From Clostridia bacterium (lineage in GTDB: Bacteria > Bacillota > Clostridia > TANB77 > CAG-465), in contig JAGAIU010000078.1 of NCBI GenBank assembly GCA_017626395.1, positions 124,001 to 188,000 of the forward strand: a stretch of DNA of 64,000 nucleotides, read 5' to 3'. Under the pieces are notes generated by a model. It worked only from the letters and a program-made list of their open reading frames with translations, was not told the origin of the DNA and made no database searches. The translations under genes and the position numbers were made by a program. Shown here in pieces: positions 48,131 to 55,948 of this stretch (position 1 is its first letter; each line of letters opens with the position of its first letter).

Positions 48131-48709
48131 TTACTTTTTATCACTTTTTTTATTTTTCTTAATAGTAAATATATTTAAAATTCCTGTGAATTTATCTACT
48201 ATTTGTGTACTATATTTTTGTGCTGTCACCTTGAAGTTGGCTTTACCACCAATTGTAAGAGCTGCGATTATAGCACTAATTATAACTTGTAAATCAAAAT
48301 TTAAGTTATAATATGTTGTTATTTTCATAGCTACTATTGCACCAATACCACCACTAAGAATACCACATACGTCACCAATAACGTCGGCACATATACTTGA
48401 TACTTTAGGAGCATTACGTATTAATTTTATTGATGTTTTAGCACCATCAAGTTTTCTACTTGCTTTTGCATGGAAATCCTTTTCCTCTGCAACTGTAACT
48501 GCCATAGATATCATATCAAAAATAATACCCATAGCTATAACTAAAAGTAGTATTAGTATAGCAATAGGAATTGGTAGACTATTAACAGTTAATGTAGTAA
48601 TGAAAGTAAAGATTATTGAGAGTGAAAAAGATAACAGAGAAACTGTTATCACCCATTTACTCGACGAGTCTTTTTCTTTATCATTACTTTTTGAATCTTT
48701 CGATTTCAT
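48131..48709 (-). CDS. oapA: OLE-associated membrane protein OapA
   Basis: 192 residues with four hydrophobic segments (about 19-42, 46-72, 107-130 and 138-158) and the conserved middle part GIIFDMISMAVTVAEEKDFH / AKASRKLDGAK / IRNAPKVSSICADVIGDVCG, which I recognise as OapA, the membrane protein that binds OLE RNA. ATG 48709 has GTGAGGG upstream; a TTG at 48739 is also in frame. The 600 bases upstream are non-coding and highly structured, exactly where OLE RNA is encoded in other Firmicutes. The protein-RNA complex localises to the membrane and affects Mg2+, alcohol and cold stress in Bacillus halodurans. Confidence 0.85.
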   Translation of the reverse strand: MKSKDSKSNDKEKDSSSKWVITVSLLSFSLSIIFTFITTLTVNSLPIPIAILILLLVIAMGIIFDMISMAVTVAEEKDFHAKASRKLDGAKTSIKLIRNAPKVSSICADVIGDVCGILSGGIGAIVAMKITTYYNLNFDLQVIISAIIAALTIGGKANFKVTAQKYSTQIVDKFTGILNIFTIKKNKKSDKK

Positions 48710-48739
48710 TATTTTTAATTCCCTCACTTTATTAAACAA

Positions 48740-49342
48740 TATAATAAAGATGGTGATTTTTTAAGTAAATACTATGGTTTAGGTCTAGTAGAATTTCTCT
48801 ATTTTCTACTAAATATTACTATTTAGCCGTTTCCGTTTAAAGAAAACACTCCACAGTCGCCTGTAAGAGAACTAGATCGCCACTTAAGTCCATACTTTAA
48901 TCCTTAAAAAATCTCATTCCTCAATTAGAATAAACATTCTAGAAGTTTTCCTTTGGTGTGCACTTGTACAATTATTAGTCTCTTTTGCAACGATAATTTC
49001 ATTACCAGATAAAAAATACATATGGCCATACACATTTTTCATCTTTTTAACGGGTAAATCCCAATATCCTCACTCAAGACAGGCTACACTACATATTGTG
49101 TCTTGGCACGCAATGTAGGTTATACTAAAAGACTCTAGCATTATATTTAGAATCAGTTAGCCTCCACGAAAATAGGAGAAGTAATTATATGCCGTTATAA
49201 TCATTCCTAAATTCTTTACTCCCTGAAAACACGCAAGACTGGGCGTTTCGCGCATTGACAAGAAACTTCATCGGTATGCCTTTTAGTGGATTTTTAGCCC
49301 CACCCTCATAAAAGTTAGCGCAACTAGAATAATGCACCATCA
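48740..49342 (-). ncRNA. ole: OLE (ornate, large, extremophilic) RNA
   Basis: About 600 nt, matching the roughly 610-nt length of OLE RNA, starting just downstream of a strong minus-strand promoter and ending at oapA. It is GC-richer than neighbouring intergenic DNA and has no open frame. Blocks that look conserved are AGGGTGGGGCTAAAAATCC with CACTAAAAGGC (about 49308-49280), AATGCGCGAAACGCC (about 49255) and paired segments such as TTTAGTAGAAAATAG / CTACTAGACC near the 3' end. Identification rests on size, position upstream of oapA, strand and promoter; sequence match is from memory. The 3' end is approximate. Confidence 0.8.
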
Positions 49343-49348
49343 ACGAAT

Positions 49349-49377
49349 ATTATAACATAACGTTTTTGAAAAAGCAA
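49349..49377 (-). promoter_or_regulatory. Promoter of the OLE RNA-oapA transcript
   Basis: Minus strand TTGCTT (49377-49372), 17-base spacer, TATAAT (49354-49349); transcription should start near 49342. Confidence 0.85.
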
Positions 49378-49503
49378 GTTTTTAGAGATGAAATTAGTTT
49401 ACGTAAGAAAAAAGCCATCTACAATATTTTATTAAAATTTTAAAAAAATATTCTTTAAATTTTTACATTATGGTATAATGTGTTTGTAATTAGAGGTGGT
49501 TAT

Positions 49504-50484
49504 ATGGCAAGAAGGAAAAAAATTAAAAACAATTCAACAGTACAAGTAATAATAGGGATAATAGCTTTTATCTTTATTATGATAATTGGAAATAATCATG
49601 ATTTAGATTTACTGGAATCATTAAAACAAGCAACTGAAGTAGATTCACTAGAAAAGGTTGAAAATGTGGATAATACAGATAAACAAACTACAACTTCAGT
49701 AAATGGAAATTTAATAATAGATTATATAGATGTTGGACAAGGAGATAGCATATTAATTCGTCAAGGAGAAGCGACAATGCTAATTGATGGTGGAACAAGC
49801 GAATGTAAAGATGATTTATTAGATTTTTTAGAAGCAGAAAAAGTAGATAAATTTGAATACATTATTGGTACACATCCACATGAAGATCATATAGGAAGTT
49901 TAGATGATGTTGTAAATTCTTATGATTTTGACACTATACTTTTTCCTAAAGTAACATCAACAACAAAAACTTTTGAAAATTTAGTTTTAGCAGTACAAAA
50001 TAAAGAGAAAAAATTTACTACACCAGTAGTTGGAACAGAGTATTCTTTAGGTGAAGCAAAATTTGAAATTTTAGCACCTAATAGTAGTAAATATACTTCT
50101 ACAAATGATTATTCTATAGTTATAAAATTAACTTATGGAAAAAATACTTTCTTATTCACAGGTGATGCAGAATCGTTATCCGAATCAGAAATGTTAGATA
50201 AAAATATAGATGTTTCAGCAGATGTTTTAAAACTTGGACATCATGGCTCAACTACTTCTACATCTATGAATTTTTTAGAAGCGGTATCTCCAAAATATGC
50301 TGTAATATCTGTTGGTAAAGATAACTCATACAAACATCCAACTAAAACAACAATGAACAAATTGGAAGATATGGAAGTACCTGTGTATAGAACAGATGAA
50401 CAAGGAACAATAGAATGTATAAGTGATGGTTTAAATATTACATTTAATGTTGAACCTGGAACTTATGCATATATGAATGAGTAG
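49504..50484 (+). CDS. ComEC/Rec2-like metallo-beta-lactamase-fold hydrolase
   Basis: 326 residues, one N-terminal membrane segment (about 13-29) and an extracellular metallo-beta-lactamase domain of the ComEC C-terminal type: DVGQGDSILI, HPHEDHIG (124-131), FTGDAE and LKLGHHGS. Free-standing versions are probably secreted nucleases or phosphodiesterases. ATG 49504 has AGAGGTGG upstream; the GTG at 49480 does not. A TATAAT at 49474-49479 precedes it. The DUF3006 gene follows. Confidence 0.88.
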   Translation: MARRKKIKNNSTVQVIIGIIAFIFIMIIGNNHDLDLLESLKQATEVDSLEKVENVDNTDKQTTTSVNGNLIIDYIDVGQGDSILIRQGEATMLIDGGTSECKDDLLDFLEAEKVDKFEYIIGTHPHEDHIGSLDDVVNSYDFDTILFPKVTSTTKTFENLVLAVQNKEKKFTTPVVGTEYSLGEAKFEILAPNSSKYTSTNDYSIVIKLTYGKNTFLFTGDAESLSESEMLDKNIDVSADVLKLGHHGSTTSTSMNFLEAVSPKYAVISVGKDNSYKHPTKTTMNKLEDMEVPVYRTDEQGTIECISDGLNITFNVEPGTYAYMNE

Positions 50485-50493
50485 GTGATTTTT

Positions 50494-50718
50494 ATGAAAG
50501 GCATTGTAGATAGATTTGAAGGAAATATAATAGTAATTGAAGCAAATGAAAAAATGTATAATGTAGATATAAACATTACAGATGGAACTTTAAAAGAGGG
50601 CGATGTAGTGGAACTAATTATGCAAGATGATAAAGTGATTTCAGTAAAGAAAAATGAAGAGGAGACACAATCAAGAGAAGAATATATAAATAATCTTGTA
50701 AAGGATATGTGGGAATAA
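50494..50718 (+). CDS. DUF3006 small protein
   Basis: 74 residues: KGIVDRFEGNIIVIEANEK, then GDVVELIMQDDKVISVKK, typical of DUF3006, a small beta-barrel-like family often encoded beside ComEC-type hydrolases, as here. ATG 50494 has TAGGTGAT upstream; the GTG at 50485 is inside that site. It may bind or regulate the hydrolase. Role unproven. Confidence 0.82.
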   Translation: MKGIVDRFEGNIIVIEANEKMYNVDINITDGTLKEGDVVELIMQDDKVISVKKNEEETQSREEYINNLVKDMWE

Positions 50719-50762
50719 TATTTGACAAATAAAAACATAAATATACATTAGGAGGTATATTT

Positions 50763-51452
50763 ATGTTTTTTTCTTTTATAATAGAAATAATATCAAAGTT
50801 TTTTGGACTTTTTGGATATATATCTAATGATAAGCTTTATCCAGAGCCACTTAGTAAAACAGAAGAAGAATATTATTTAAGAAAATACTTTGAAGGAGAT
50901 AAAAATGCACGTGATGTATTGATAGAACATAACTTAAGATTGGTAGTGCATATTGCTAAAAAATATACTGCTAACGAGCAAGAATTAGAAGATTACACTT
51001 CAATAGGAACTATAGGATTAATAAAAGCTATAGATAGTTTTAAAGATAATAAAGGATTTAAAATAAGTACATATGCTTCAAGATGTATTGAAAACGAAAT
51101 ATTAATGCATATAAGAAGCTCTAAAAAACAAAAGGCAGAAGTATCCATGCATCAAGTTATAGGAACAGATAAAGACGGAAATGATATGGAATTAATAGAT
51201 ACTTTAGTTTTACAAGAAAAAGATACAATAGAGGACATTTATGATAAAACGATATTAAATCAAGTGTTGGAATTTATTAATAATAATTTAAATAAAAGGG
51301 AAAAGTACATTATGAATAGAAGATATGGTTTAGATGGAAAAAAATCTAAAACACAGCAAGAACTTGCAGATGAACTCGGAATATCGCGTTCATATGTATC
51401 TAGGATAGAAACTAAAGTACAAAAAATGTTAAAGAAGAATATAAAAGAATAA
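50763..51452 (+). CDS. sigK: Sporulation sigma factor SigK
   Basis: 229 residues. A hydrophobic N-terminal pro-sequence (FFSFIIEIISKFFGLFGYI) precedes PEPLSKTEEEYYL; region 2 has IEHNLRLVVHIAKKY, SIGTIGLIKAIDSF and YASRCIENEILMHIR; region 4 has QQELADELGISRSYVSRIE. These match sigma-K, the late mother-cell sigma factor, which is processed from a pro-form. The gene is intact with no skin-type interruption. AGGAGGT precedes the ATG. Strong evidence that the organism belongs to a spore-forming lineage. Confidence 0.93.
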   Translation: MFFSFIIEIISKFFGLFGYISNDKLYPEPLSKTEEEYYLRKYFEGDKNARDVLIEHNLRLVVHIAKKYTANEQELEDYTSIGTIGLIKAIDSFKDNKGFKISTYASRCIENEILMHIRSSKKQKAEVSMHQVIGTDKDGNDMELIDTLVLQEKDTIEDIYDKTILNQVLEFINNNLNKREKYIMNRRYGLDGKKSKTQQELADELGISRSYVSRIETKVQKMLKKNIKE

Positions 51453-51461
51453 AAGAACTAA

Positions 51462-51493
51462 AAGGAGTGTAAATTTCATTATGCTCTTTTTTT
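51462..51493 (+). terminator. Intrinsic terminator
   Basis: GAGTGTAA (51465-51472) with TTATGCTC (51479-51486), two G-U pairs, then seven T. Confidence 0.7.
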
Positions 51494-51568
51494 GATATAT
51501 TTTGTAAAAAATAATTGTAATTATGTGTACTGTATGCTAAAATATACAAGGAAAAAAGAGGTAGAAAA

Positions 51569-52570
51569 ATGAATGAAAAATTATTAAACAAGATAAAAAA
51601 TATGCCTAAAGTAGAATTACATCTACATTTAGATGGATCATTAAATACCAAGGATATTCAAACTAAATATGGATTAACAAATGAACAAATTAAGGATAAG
51701 ATGATTGCAGATGAAAAGTGTAAAGATTTAAATGATTATCTAAAAAAATTCGATTATCCTATATCAATTATGCAAACAAAAGATTCTATACAAAATATAG
51801 TAATAGCATTATTAACATATTTAAAATCTCAAAATGTTATTTATGTTGAGATTAGATTTGCACCTCAATTTCATACTAGAAGAGGACTAACACAAGACGA
51901 GGTAGTAAATTTTGTTGTAAATGCTGCAAAGAAAGTAGATATTAAATGTAATTTTATATTATGTTTAATGCGTGGAGAAAATAACAATAATGAAAATTAT
52001 GAAACTGTAAGAGTTGCTAAAAAATATCTTGGACGTGGTGTTTGTGCAGTAGATCTTGCAGGTGCCGAAGCAATATTTAAAACAAAAGAATATGAAGAAA
52101 TATTTGAATATGTAAAAGAAGAAGAGATACCATTTACAATACATGCAGGTGAAGCAGATGGACCAGAAAGTATAAAAAGTGCAATTTCTTTTGGTACTAA
52201 GCGTATTGGACATGGTGTAAGAGCGATAGAAGATGAAGGACTAGTGGAAAAAATAATAAAAAAAGGCATAACTTTAGAAGTTTGTCCTACTAGTAATATT
52301 CAAACTTGTATTTGTAATGACTATGCATCACATCCAATAGTTAAGTTGTATAAAGCAGGTGTAAAAACTACTATAAATACAGATAACATGACTGTTTCTA
52401 ATACTACTTTAGAAAAAGAATATACTAGTCTTATTGAAAGTACAGATTTAAAATATGAAGATTTAGTAGAAATGAACATTAATTCTGTAAATGCAGCTTT
52501 TATTACTGCAGAAGAGAAAAATGTATTAATTAATAAAATTAAACAAGGAGGAATTACTCTTGAAGACTAA
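51569..52570 (+). CDS. add: Adenosine deaminase
   Basis: Converts adenosine to inosine in purine salvage. Zinc and catalytic motifs are all present: ELHLHLDGSL (H18, H20), FTIHAGEADGPES, RIGHGVRA and TINTDNMTVS. 333 residues, full length. AAAAGAGG precedes the ATG. The next gene overlaps its end by 11 bases. Confidence 0.95.
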   Translation: MNEKLLNKIKNMPKVELHLHLDGSLNTKDIQTKYGLTNEQIKDKMIADEKCKDLNDYLKKFDYPISIMQTKDSIQNIVIALLTYLKSQNVIYVEIRFAPQFHTRRGLTQDEVVNFVVNAAKKVDIKCNFILCLMRGENNNNENYETVRVAKKYLGRGVCAVDLAGAEAIFKTKEYEEIFEYVKEEEIPFTIHAGEADGPESIKSAISFGTKRIGHGVRAIEDEGLVEKIIKKGITLEVCPTSNIQTCICNDYASHPIVKLYKAGVKTTINTDNMTVSNTTLEKEYTSLIESTDLKYEDLVEMNINSVNAAFITAEEKNVLINKIKQGGITLED

Positions 52571-53168
52571 TAATTATTTAGGAAGACATGATGAAAATAG
52601 AGGTATTATAATTTTCTTCATTATTTTAACAATAGTACTTGTAATTATTGGAGGAATAACTCTTTTAAATAAGGCAAAAGAAGACAAAGAAAACGAGGGA
52701 ATAACTTCAATAGATCAAATGGTGTCAATGCTTGAAAAGGATATTTGTGATATAGATAAATTTGAAATTAATGAAAATAGATTAATTCTTGAAGGTGCAT
52801 TGCAAAATCAACTAGATAACTCTATATTAAGCAAACTTAAAGGAATTCAAATAGTTCTAAAAAATAAAGATGGAGATAAATATGAGTATGACACAGATTA
52901 TTATATCTCAACAGATAAAGTAGAATTTTCTTCTATAAAAGAAGGAAGTGAAATTAGCGAGATAGACTTAGATGCAATAGAAAAAGGTGAATACTATGTA
53001 TTTTTAAGATTAAAATACGAAAGTTCAAAATCTGAAACTGGATACAAATATAGATATTACACTTTAAGAAGTAATACAGAATCTAAATATATTGAATATA
53101 ACACAATGAAAATTTCTTTTGGAAATTCTAAAAAAGTATCAGATTATTTAACAATTATAAATGAATAA
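52560..53168 (+). CDS. Membrane-anchored protein, unknown
   Basis: 202 residues: a short cytoplasmic start, one membrane segment (about 16-37) and an extracellular part of about 165 residues with alternating charged and beta-like stretches (FEINENRLILEGALQNQ, YYVFLRLKYESS). The TTG start at 52560 is 8 bases after AAGGAGG, and the gene overlaps add by 11 bases, so they are co-translated. No family recognised. Confidence 0.68.
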   Translation: MKTNNYLGRHDENRGIIIFFIILTIVLVIIGGITLLNKAKEDKENEGITSIDQMVSMLEKDICDIDKFEINENRLILEGALQNQLDNSILSKLKGIQIVLKNKDGDKYEYDTDYYISTDKVEFSSIKEGSEISEIDLDAIEKGEYYVFLRLKYESSKSETGYKYRYYTLRSNTESKYIEYNTMKISFGNSKKVSDYLTIINE

Positions 53169-53184
53169 ATATAAAGTGATAAAA

Positions 53185-53214
53185 AATAAAAGTGACTTAG
53201 GTCACTTTTATTTT
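53185..53214. terminator. Bidirectional terminator
   Basis: AATAAAAGTGAC (53185-53196), loop TTAG, GTCACTTTTATT (53201-53212). Confidence 0.88.
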
Positions 53215-53639
53215 ACGTCTCTTAAATAATAGTATTTTTTTGCTCTTGATTTTACTGATGTAATAGCTCTTTTACAAGTATTAAGATATTCTTTATTATC
53301 CCATTTACCATCTTTATATGTAGCTACTTTTTTTAGAATAACTTTTTCGTTTTCTATATCAATTTTTAATGTTTCAAAAATTTCTACAGTAGTTCCTTCT
53401 ATATCTACTCTTGATTGTATAAATAAGCAATTCGGTTCTATTCTTGCAAGATTTCTTAATTTAGTATAGTTAGATAAAGTAACAGCGATTTTTGTTAATT
53501 TTCCGTCTGGATAACATACAATACTAGAATATCCACATCTTGCTGCATTAATAGATGTATATCTATTGGTATATGTCCAAATTGCATTTTTTCTTGTTCT
53601 TGTTAGCTTAAGTGCTTTTTCTAATATATCTTCATTCAT
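53208..53639 (-). CDS. Uncharacterised 143-residue protein
   Basis: Soluble protein from ATG 53639 (AAGGAAGG upstream; earlier in-frame starts would add an AT-rich hydrophobic stretch without a ribosome site). Notable parts are ALKLTRTRKNAIWTYTNRY, SINAARCGYSSIVCYPDGKL and a basic C-terminus TCKRAITSVKSRAKKYYYL. No family recognised; the basic ends would allow nucleic-acid binding. Confidence 0.62.
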   Translation of the reverse strand: MNEDILEKALKLTRTRKNAIWTYTNRYTSINAARCGYSSIVCYPDGKLTKIAVTLSNYTKLRNLARIEPNCLFIQSRVDIEGTTVEIFETLKIDIENEKVILKKVATYKDGKWDNKEYLNTCKRAITSVKSRAKKYYYLRDVK

Positions 53640-53793
53640 AACAATTACCTTCCTTGATAGAAAAATTATAACATATAGTAAATGTAAAGTCAAAAAAATA
53701 TTTTTAAGAAATTTGTAAAAAAATCTATACATATAATTTTTTTTTTGTTATAATTTTATTTGAACTCATTTATTTATTTTTTGGAGGTAGAAT

Positions 53794-54237
53794 ATGCAAC
53801 TTATGAAAGGCTTTACCGAAGATATCGAGAGAATATGTAGAGCGGCTGATGATTTTGTTGTAGAAGGAAATACTAAAGAGGCATATAGAAAGTATAAAGA
53901 AGCATTAGATATTATTCCAGAGCCTAAGACAGCATATGAAACTGCTACTTGGATATTTGTATCTATTGGTGATTTATATTTTAAAAAAGGCCAATATGAT
54001 AAAGCAAGAGATTATTTCTTTGAAGCAAAGAATTGTCCTAACGGTGTAAGTAATCCATACGTACTATTTAGACTAGGACAAACATTGGTAGAAACAGAAG
54101 ATAACAATCAAGCAAAAGAATTCTTATTAAGAGCATATATGCTTGTTGGTGATGATATTTTTTGGGATGAAGATGAAAAGTATTATAATGTAATAAGAGA
54201 TTTAGTAAAAACTGAAGATAGTAGCGATATTTATTGA
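53794..54237 (+). CDS. Tetratricopeptide-repeat protein
   Basis: 147 residues made of TPR-like helical pairs: VVEGNTKEAYRKYKEALDII (about 22-41), FVSIGDLYFKKGQYDKARDY (about 50-69) and VLFRLGQTLVETEDNNQAKE, the classic G-x-Y ... A spacing. A protein-binding scaffold; partner unknown. TTGGAGGT precedes the ATG. Single gene. Confidence 0.8.
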   Translation: MQLMKGFTEDIERICRAADDFVVEGNTKEAYRKYKEALDIIPEPKTAYETATWIFVSIGDLYFKKGQYDKARDYFFEAKNCPNGVSNPYVLFRLGQTLVETEDNNQAKEFLLRAYMLVGDDIFWDEDEKYYNVIRDLVKTEDSSDIY

Positions 54238-54270
54238 TTTTAAATAATAAATATGCTACTATTTTTTTGT
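54228..54270 (+). terminator. Intrinsic terminator
   Basis: ATAGTAGCGATATTTATT (from 54228) pairs with AATAAATATGCTACTAT apart from one bulged base, then seven T. It overlaps the stop codon. Confidence 0.82.
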
Positions 54271-54318
54271 ATAAAATTTATATAATTAAAAATTAATATT
54301 TTTAAGGAGGGGATAGTC

Positions 54319-54589
54319 ATGACTATAATAGTTGCTATTTTGATATATTGTTTGTTGATAGTAATAAAAAGAATTTTTCAGCCAAGGATAGTTAAAAGAA
54401 TGCATGAATACGATGTAGAAGTCAATACTTGGTTTATAATTATATCTTTGGTGTATGTAGCATATATGATGATTGTTAAAGATTTTACTTTGCCAGAATT
54501 ACGGAGCTTTTCTTTATGCGGAAATGAATAATTTTATTTTTGGAATAATATGTGCAGCTTTAATGATTTGCTTTATGTTTTTTACATGA
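54319..54589 (+). pseudogene. Small three-span membrane protein with a frameshift
   Basis: The first frame (54319-54531, 70 residues) has two hydrophobic segments (about 2-18 and 37-54) and then stops in a polar tail LRSFSLCGNE. Skipping one base at 54496 continues as TLPNYGAFLYAEMNN and then a third hydrophobic segment FIFGIICAALMICFMFF, ending at TGA 54587-54589. That continuation has natural codon use and no ribosome site of its own, so I infer a one-base insertion or a sequencing error. AAGGAGGGG precedes the ATG. Function unknown. Confidence 0.6.
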
Positions 54590-54597
54590 TAAAAATA

Positions 54598-54632
54598 AAA
54601 GTAGTATTAAAAAATACTACTTTCTTTTTTAG
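54598..54632. terminator. Intrinsic terminator
   Basis: AAAGTAGTATT (54598-54608), loop AAAA, AATACTACTTT (54613-54623), then T-rich. Confidence 0.82.
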
Positions 54633-54844
54633 CCACCATAATATTGTTTTCTGATTGGAAGAAGATTCTTTTCTTTGCAATGTTTGCATTCAAAATAATT
54701 CTTTCCAAGTTCTATATCTTCCAGCATAATTCTTCCTGAATTTTCTGTGTTACATTTTTGACAATTAAATGTGAATTTAGGTGTTTTACCAATTAAGGTA
54801 AAAAGTGAGAATGAACTCATTTTAAAGTTTTGTGCTCTTAGCAT
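54629..54844 (-). CDS. Small zinc-ribbon protein
   Basis: 71 residues with two CxxC pairs, FNCQKCNTEN and FECKHCKEKN, forming a zinc ribbon. The N-terminus LRAQNFKMSSFSLFTLIGKT is not membrane-like. AAAGGAGTGG precedes the ATG. Function unknown. Confidence 0.75.
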   Translation of the reverse strand: MLRAQNFKMSSFSLFTLIGKTPKFTFNCQKCNTENSGRIMLEDIELGKNYFECKHCKEKNLLPIRKQYYGG

Positions 54845-55020
54845 AAGACCACTCCTTTCATATATATAATCAATATATGTGTAAAAATTTAATGTGCAAT
54901 AATTATATAGTAGTTTTTAAGTTATGTCAATAACTGTTGCTTTTTTAAAGGAAAAATGATATAATCTTTCTACAGCTTAAGATAGAGAATACCATAAAAA
55001 ATTTTGAGGAGGGATATAAT

Positions 55021-55314
55021 ATGCTAATTTGGATATTAGAATTAATTTTTATCGTGGTACTAATGAAATGCATAGAAGATATGGGATTTGTTAAATCATG
55101 TGTAACCTTTGGAGTTATATATGCTGTAGTACAATTATTTACTGCTTTTAGCTTGTTCCTTATACTATCTTCATTCATTTCAGGGCTAATAATGGGAGCG
55201 GTCGCATTCGTGTGTGCAAAAATATTTTTATTTTTAATTGATGTACTAGGAGCATTAGGAAAGTTTTTAGTAGGATTAATCTTAATATTAGCTTTGCTTG
55301 CCATAATATTTTAA
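55021..55314 (+). CDS. Small hydrophobic membrane protein
   Basis: 97 residues, nearly all hydrophobic, with three likely membrane segments (about 2-16, 28-53 and 55-95, the last probably double) and a Gly-rich FISGLIMGAVAFVCAK middle. GAGGAGGG precedes the ATG. A terminator overlaps its end. No family recognised. Confidence 0.68.
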   Translation: MLIWILELIFIVVLMKCIEDMGFVKSCVTFGVIYAVVQLFTAFSLFLILSSFISGLIMGAVAFVCAKIFLFLIDVLGALGKFLVGLILILALLAIIF

Positions 55315-55339
55315 GAAGGAGAAATCTCCTTCTTTTTTC
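55313..55339 (+). terminator. Intrinsic terminator
   Basis: AAGAAGGAGA (55313-55322), AA, TCTCCTTCTT (55325-55334), further T. Confidence 0.82.
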
Positions 55340-55364
55340 GACATAAAAATGAGGATAAAATAAT

Positions 55365-55393
55365 TTGACTATCAAAAATTTTTTTATTATAAT
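55365..55393 (+). promoter_or_regulatory. Promoter of the sortase operon
   Basis: TTGACT (55365-55370), 17-base spacer, TATAAT (55388-55393). Confidence 0.8.
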
Positions 55394-55425
55394 AGGCTTG
55401 CCTGAAGGAGGTGAGTATAAAATAC

Positions 55426-55944
55426 ATGTTAAAATATTTCCTTTTTATCATCGTATTTCTTAACTTATTTTATATAAAAGAAGTTGATGATATTTCTCCA
55501 ATCAATTTAAATCAAAATAATTTTAATTTGTATAAATCAGAAAAAGTTTTTATTCATAATGAAGATGAATGGTATTTAACAATACCAAAAGTCAATCTAA
55601 ATAATATCCCAATAAAAGATGGTATAGAAAATGATATATTAGAAAACTATATAGGACATTTCCCTTTTAGTTCCTTTTTAGAAGGTAATGTTTGTTTAGC
55701 AGCTCATAATAATGGTTATAAAAATAATTATTTTAAAAATATTAATATGTTAGAAGTCGGCGATGAAATATATTACCATTATTTTAATATAGAAAAAATT
55801 TATATTGTAAAAGATAAATACATAATCGATGAAAAAGATTTCCTTTCTTTAGAAGAAGATAACAACCAAAAATTAACTTTAATAACATGTATAGATAACT
55901 CACCTCATGAAAGGCTTTGTATTCAAGCTATTAGTAAGGAGTGA
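55426..55944 (+). CDS. Sortase (class D-like)
   Basis: Membrane-anchored transpeptidase that links surface proteins to the cell wall or to each other. One N-terminal membrane segment (about 3-16). The catalytic residues are H94 (LAAHNNGYKNNYF), C155 (LTLITCID) and R163 (HERLCIQA); TLxTC fits classes C and D and the small size fits D. GAAGGAGGTG lies upstream; ATG 55426 is preferred to the GTG 55411 that is part of it. The adhesin gene follows 4 bases after its stop. Confidence 0.9.
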   Translation: MLKYFLFIIVFLNLFYIKEVDDISPINLNQNNFNLYKSEKVFIHNEDEWYLTIPKVNLNNIPIKDGIENDILENYIGHFPFSSFLEGNVCLAAHNNGYKNNYFKNINMLEVGDEIYYHYFNIEKIYIVKDKYIIDEKDFLSLEEDNNQKLTLITCIDNSPHERLCIQAISKE

Positions 55945-55948
55945 AAAA

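Noticed and set aside
48740-49340. RNase P RNA or tmRNA as the identity of the large RNA
   Set aside because: No GAGGAAAGTCC, ACAGAAA or tag-peptide sequence is visible, whereas length, oapA adjacency and strand fit OLE RNA.
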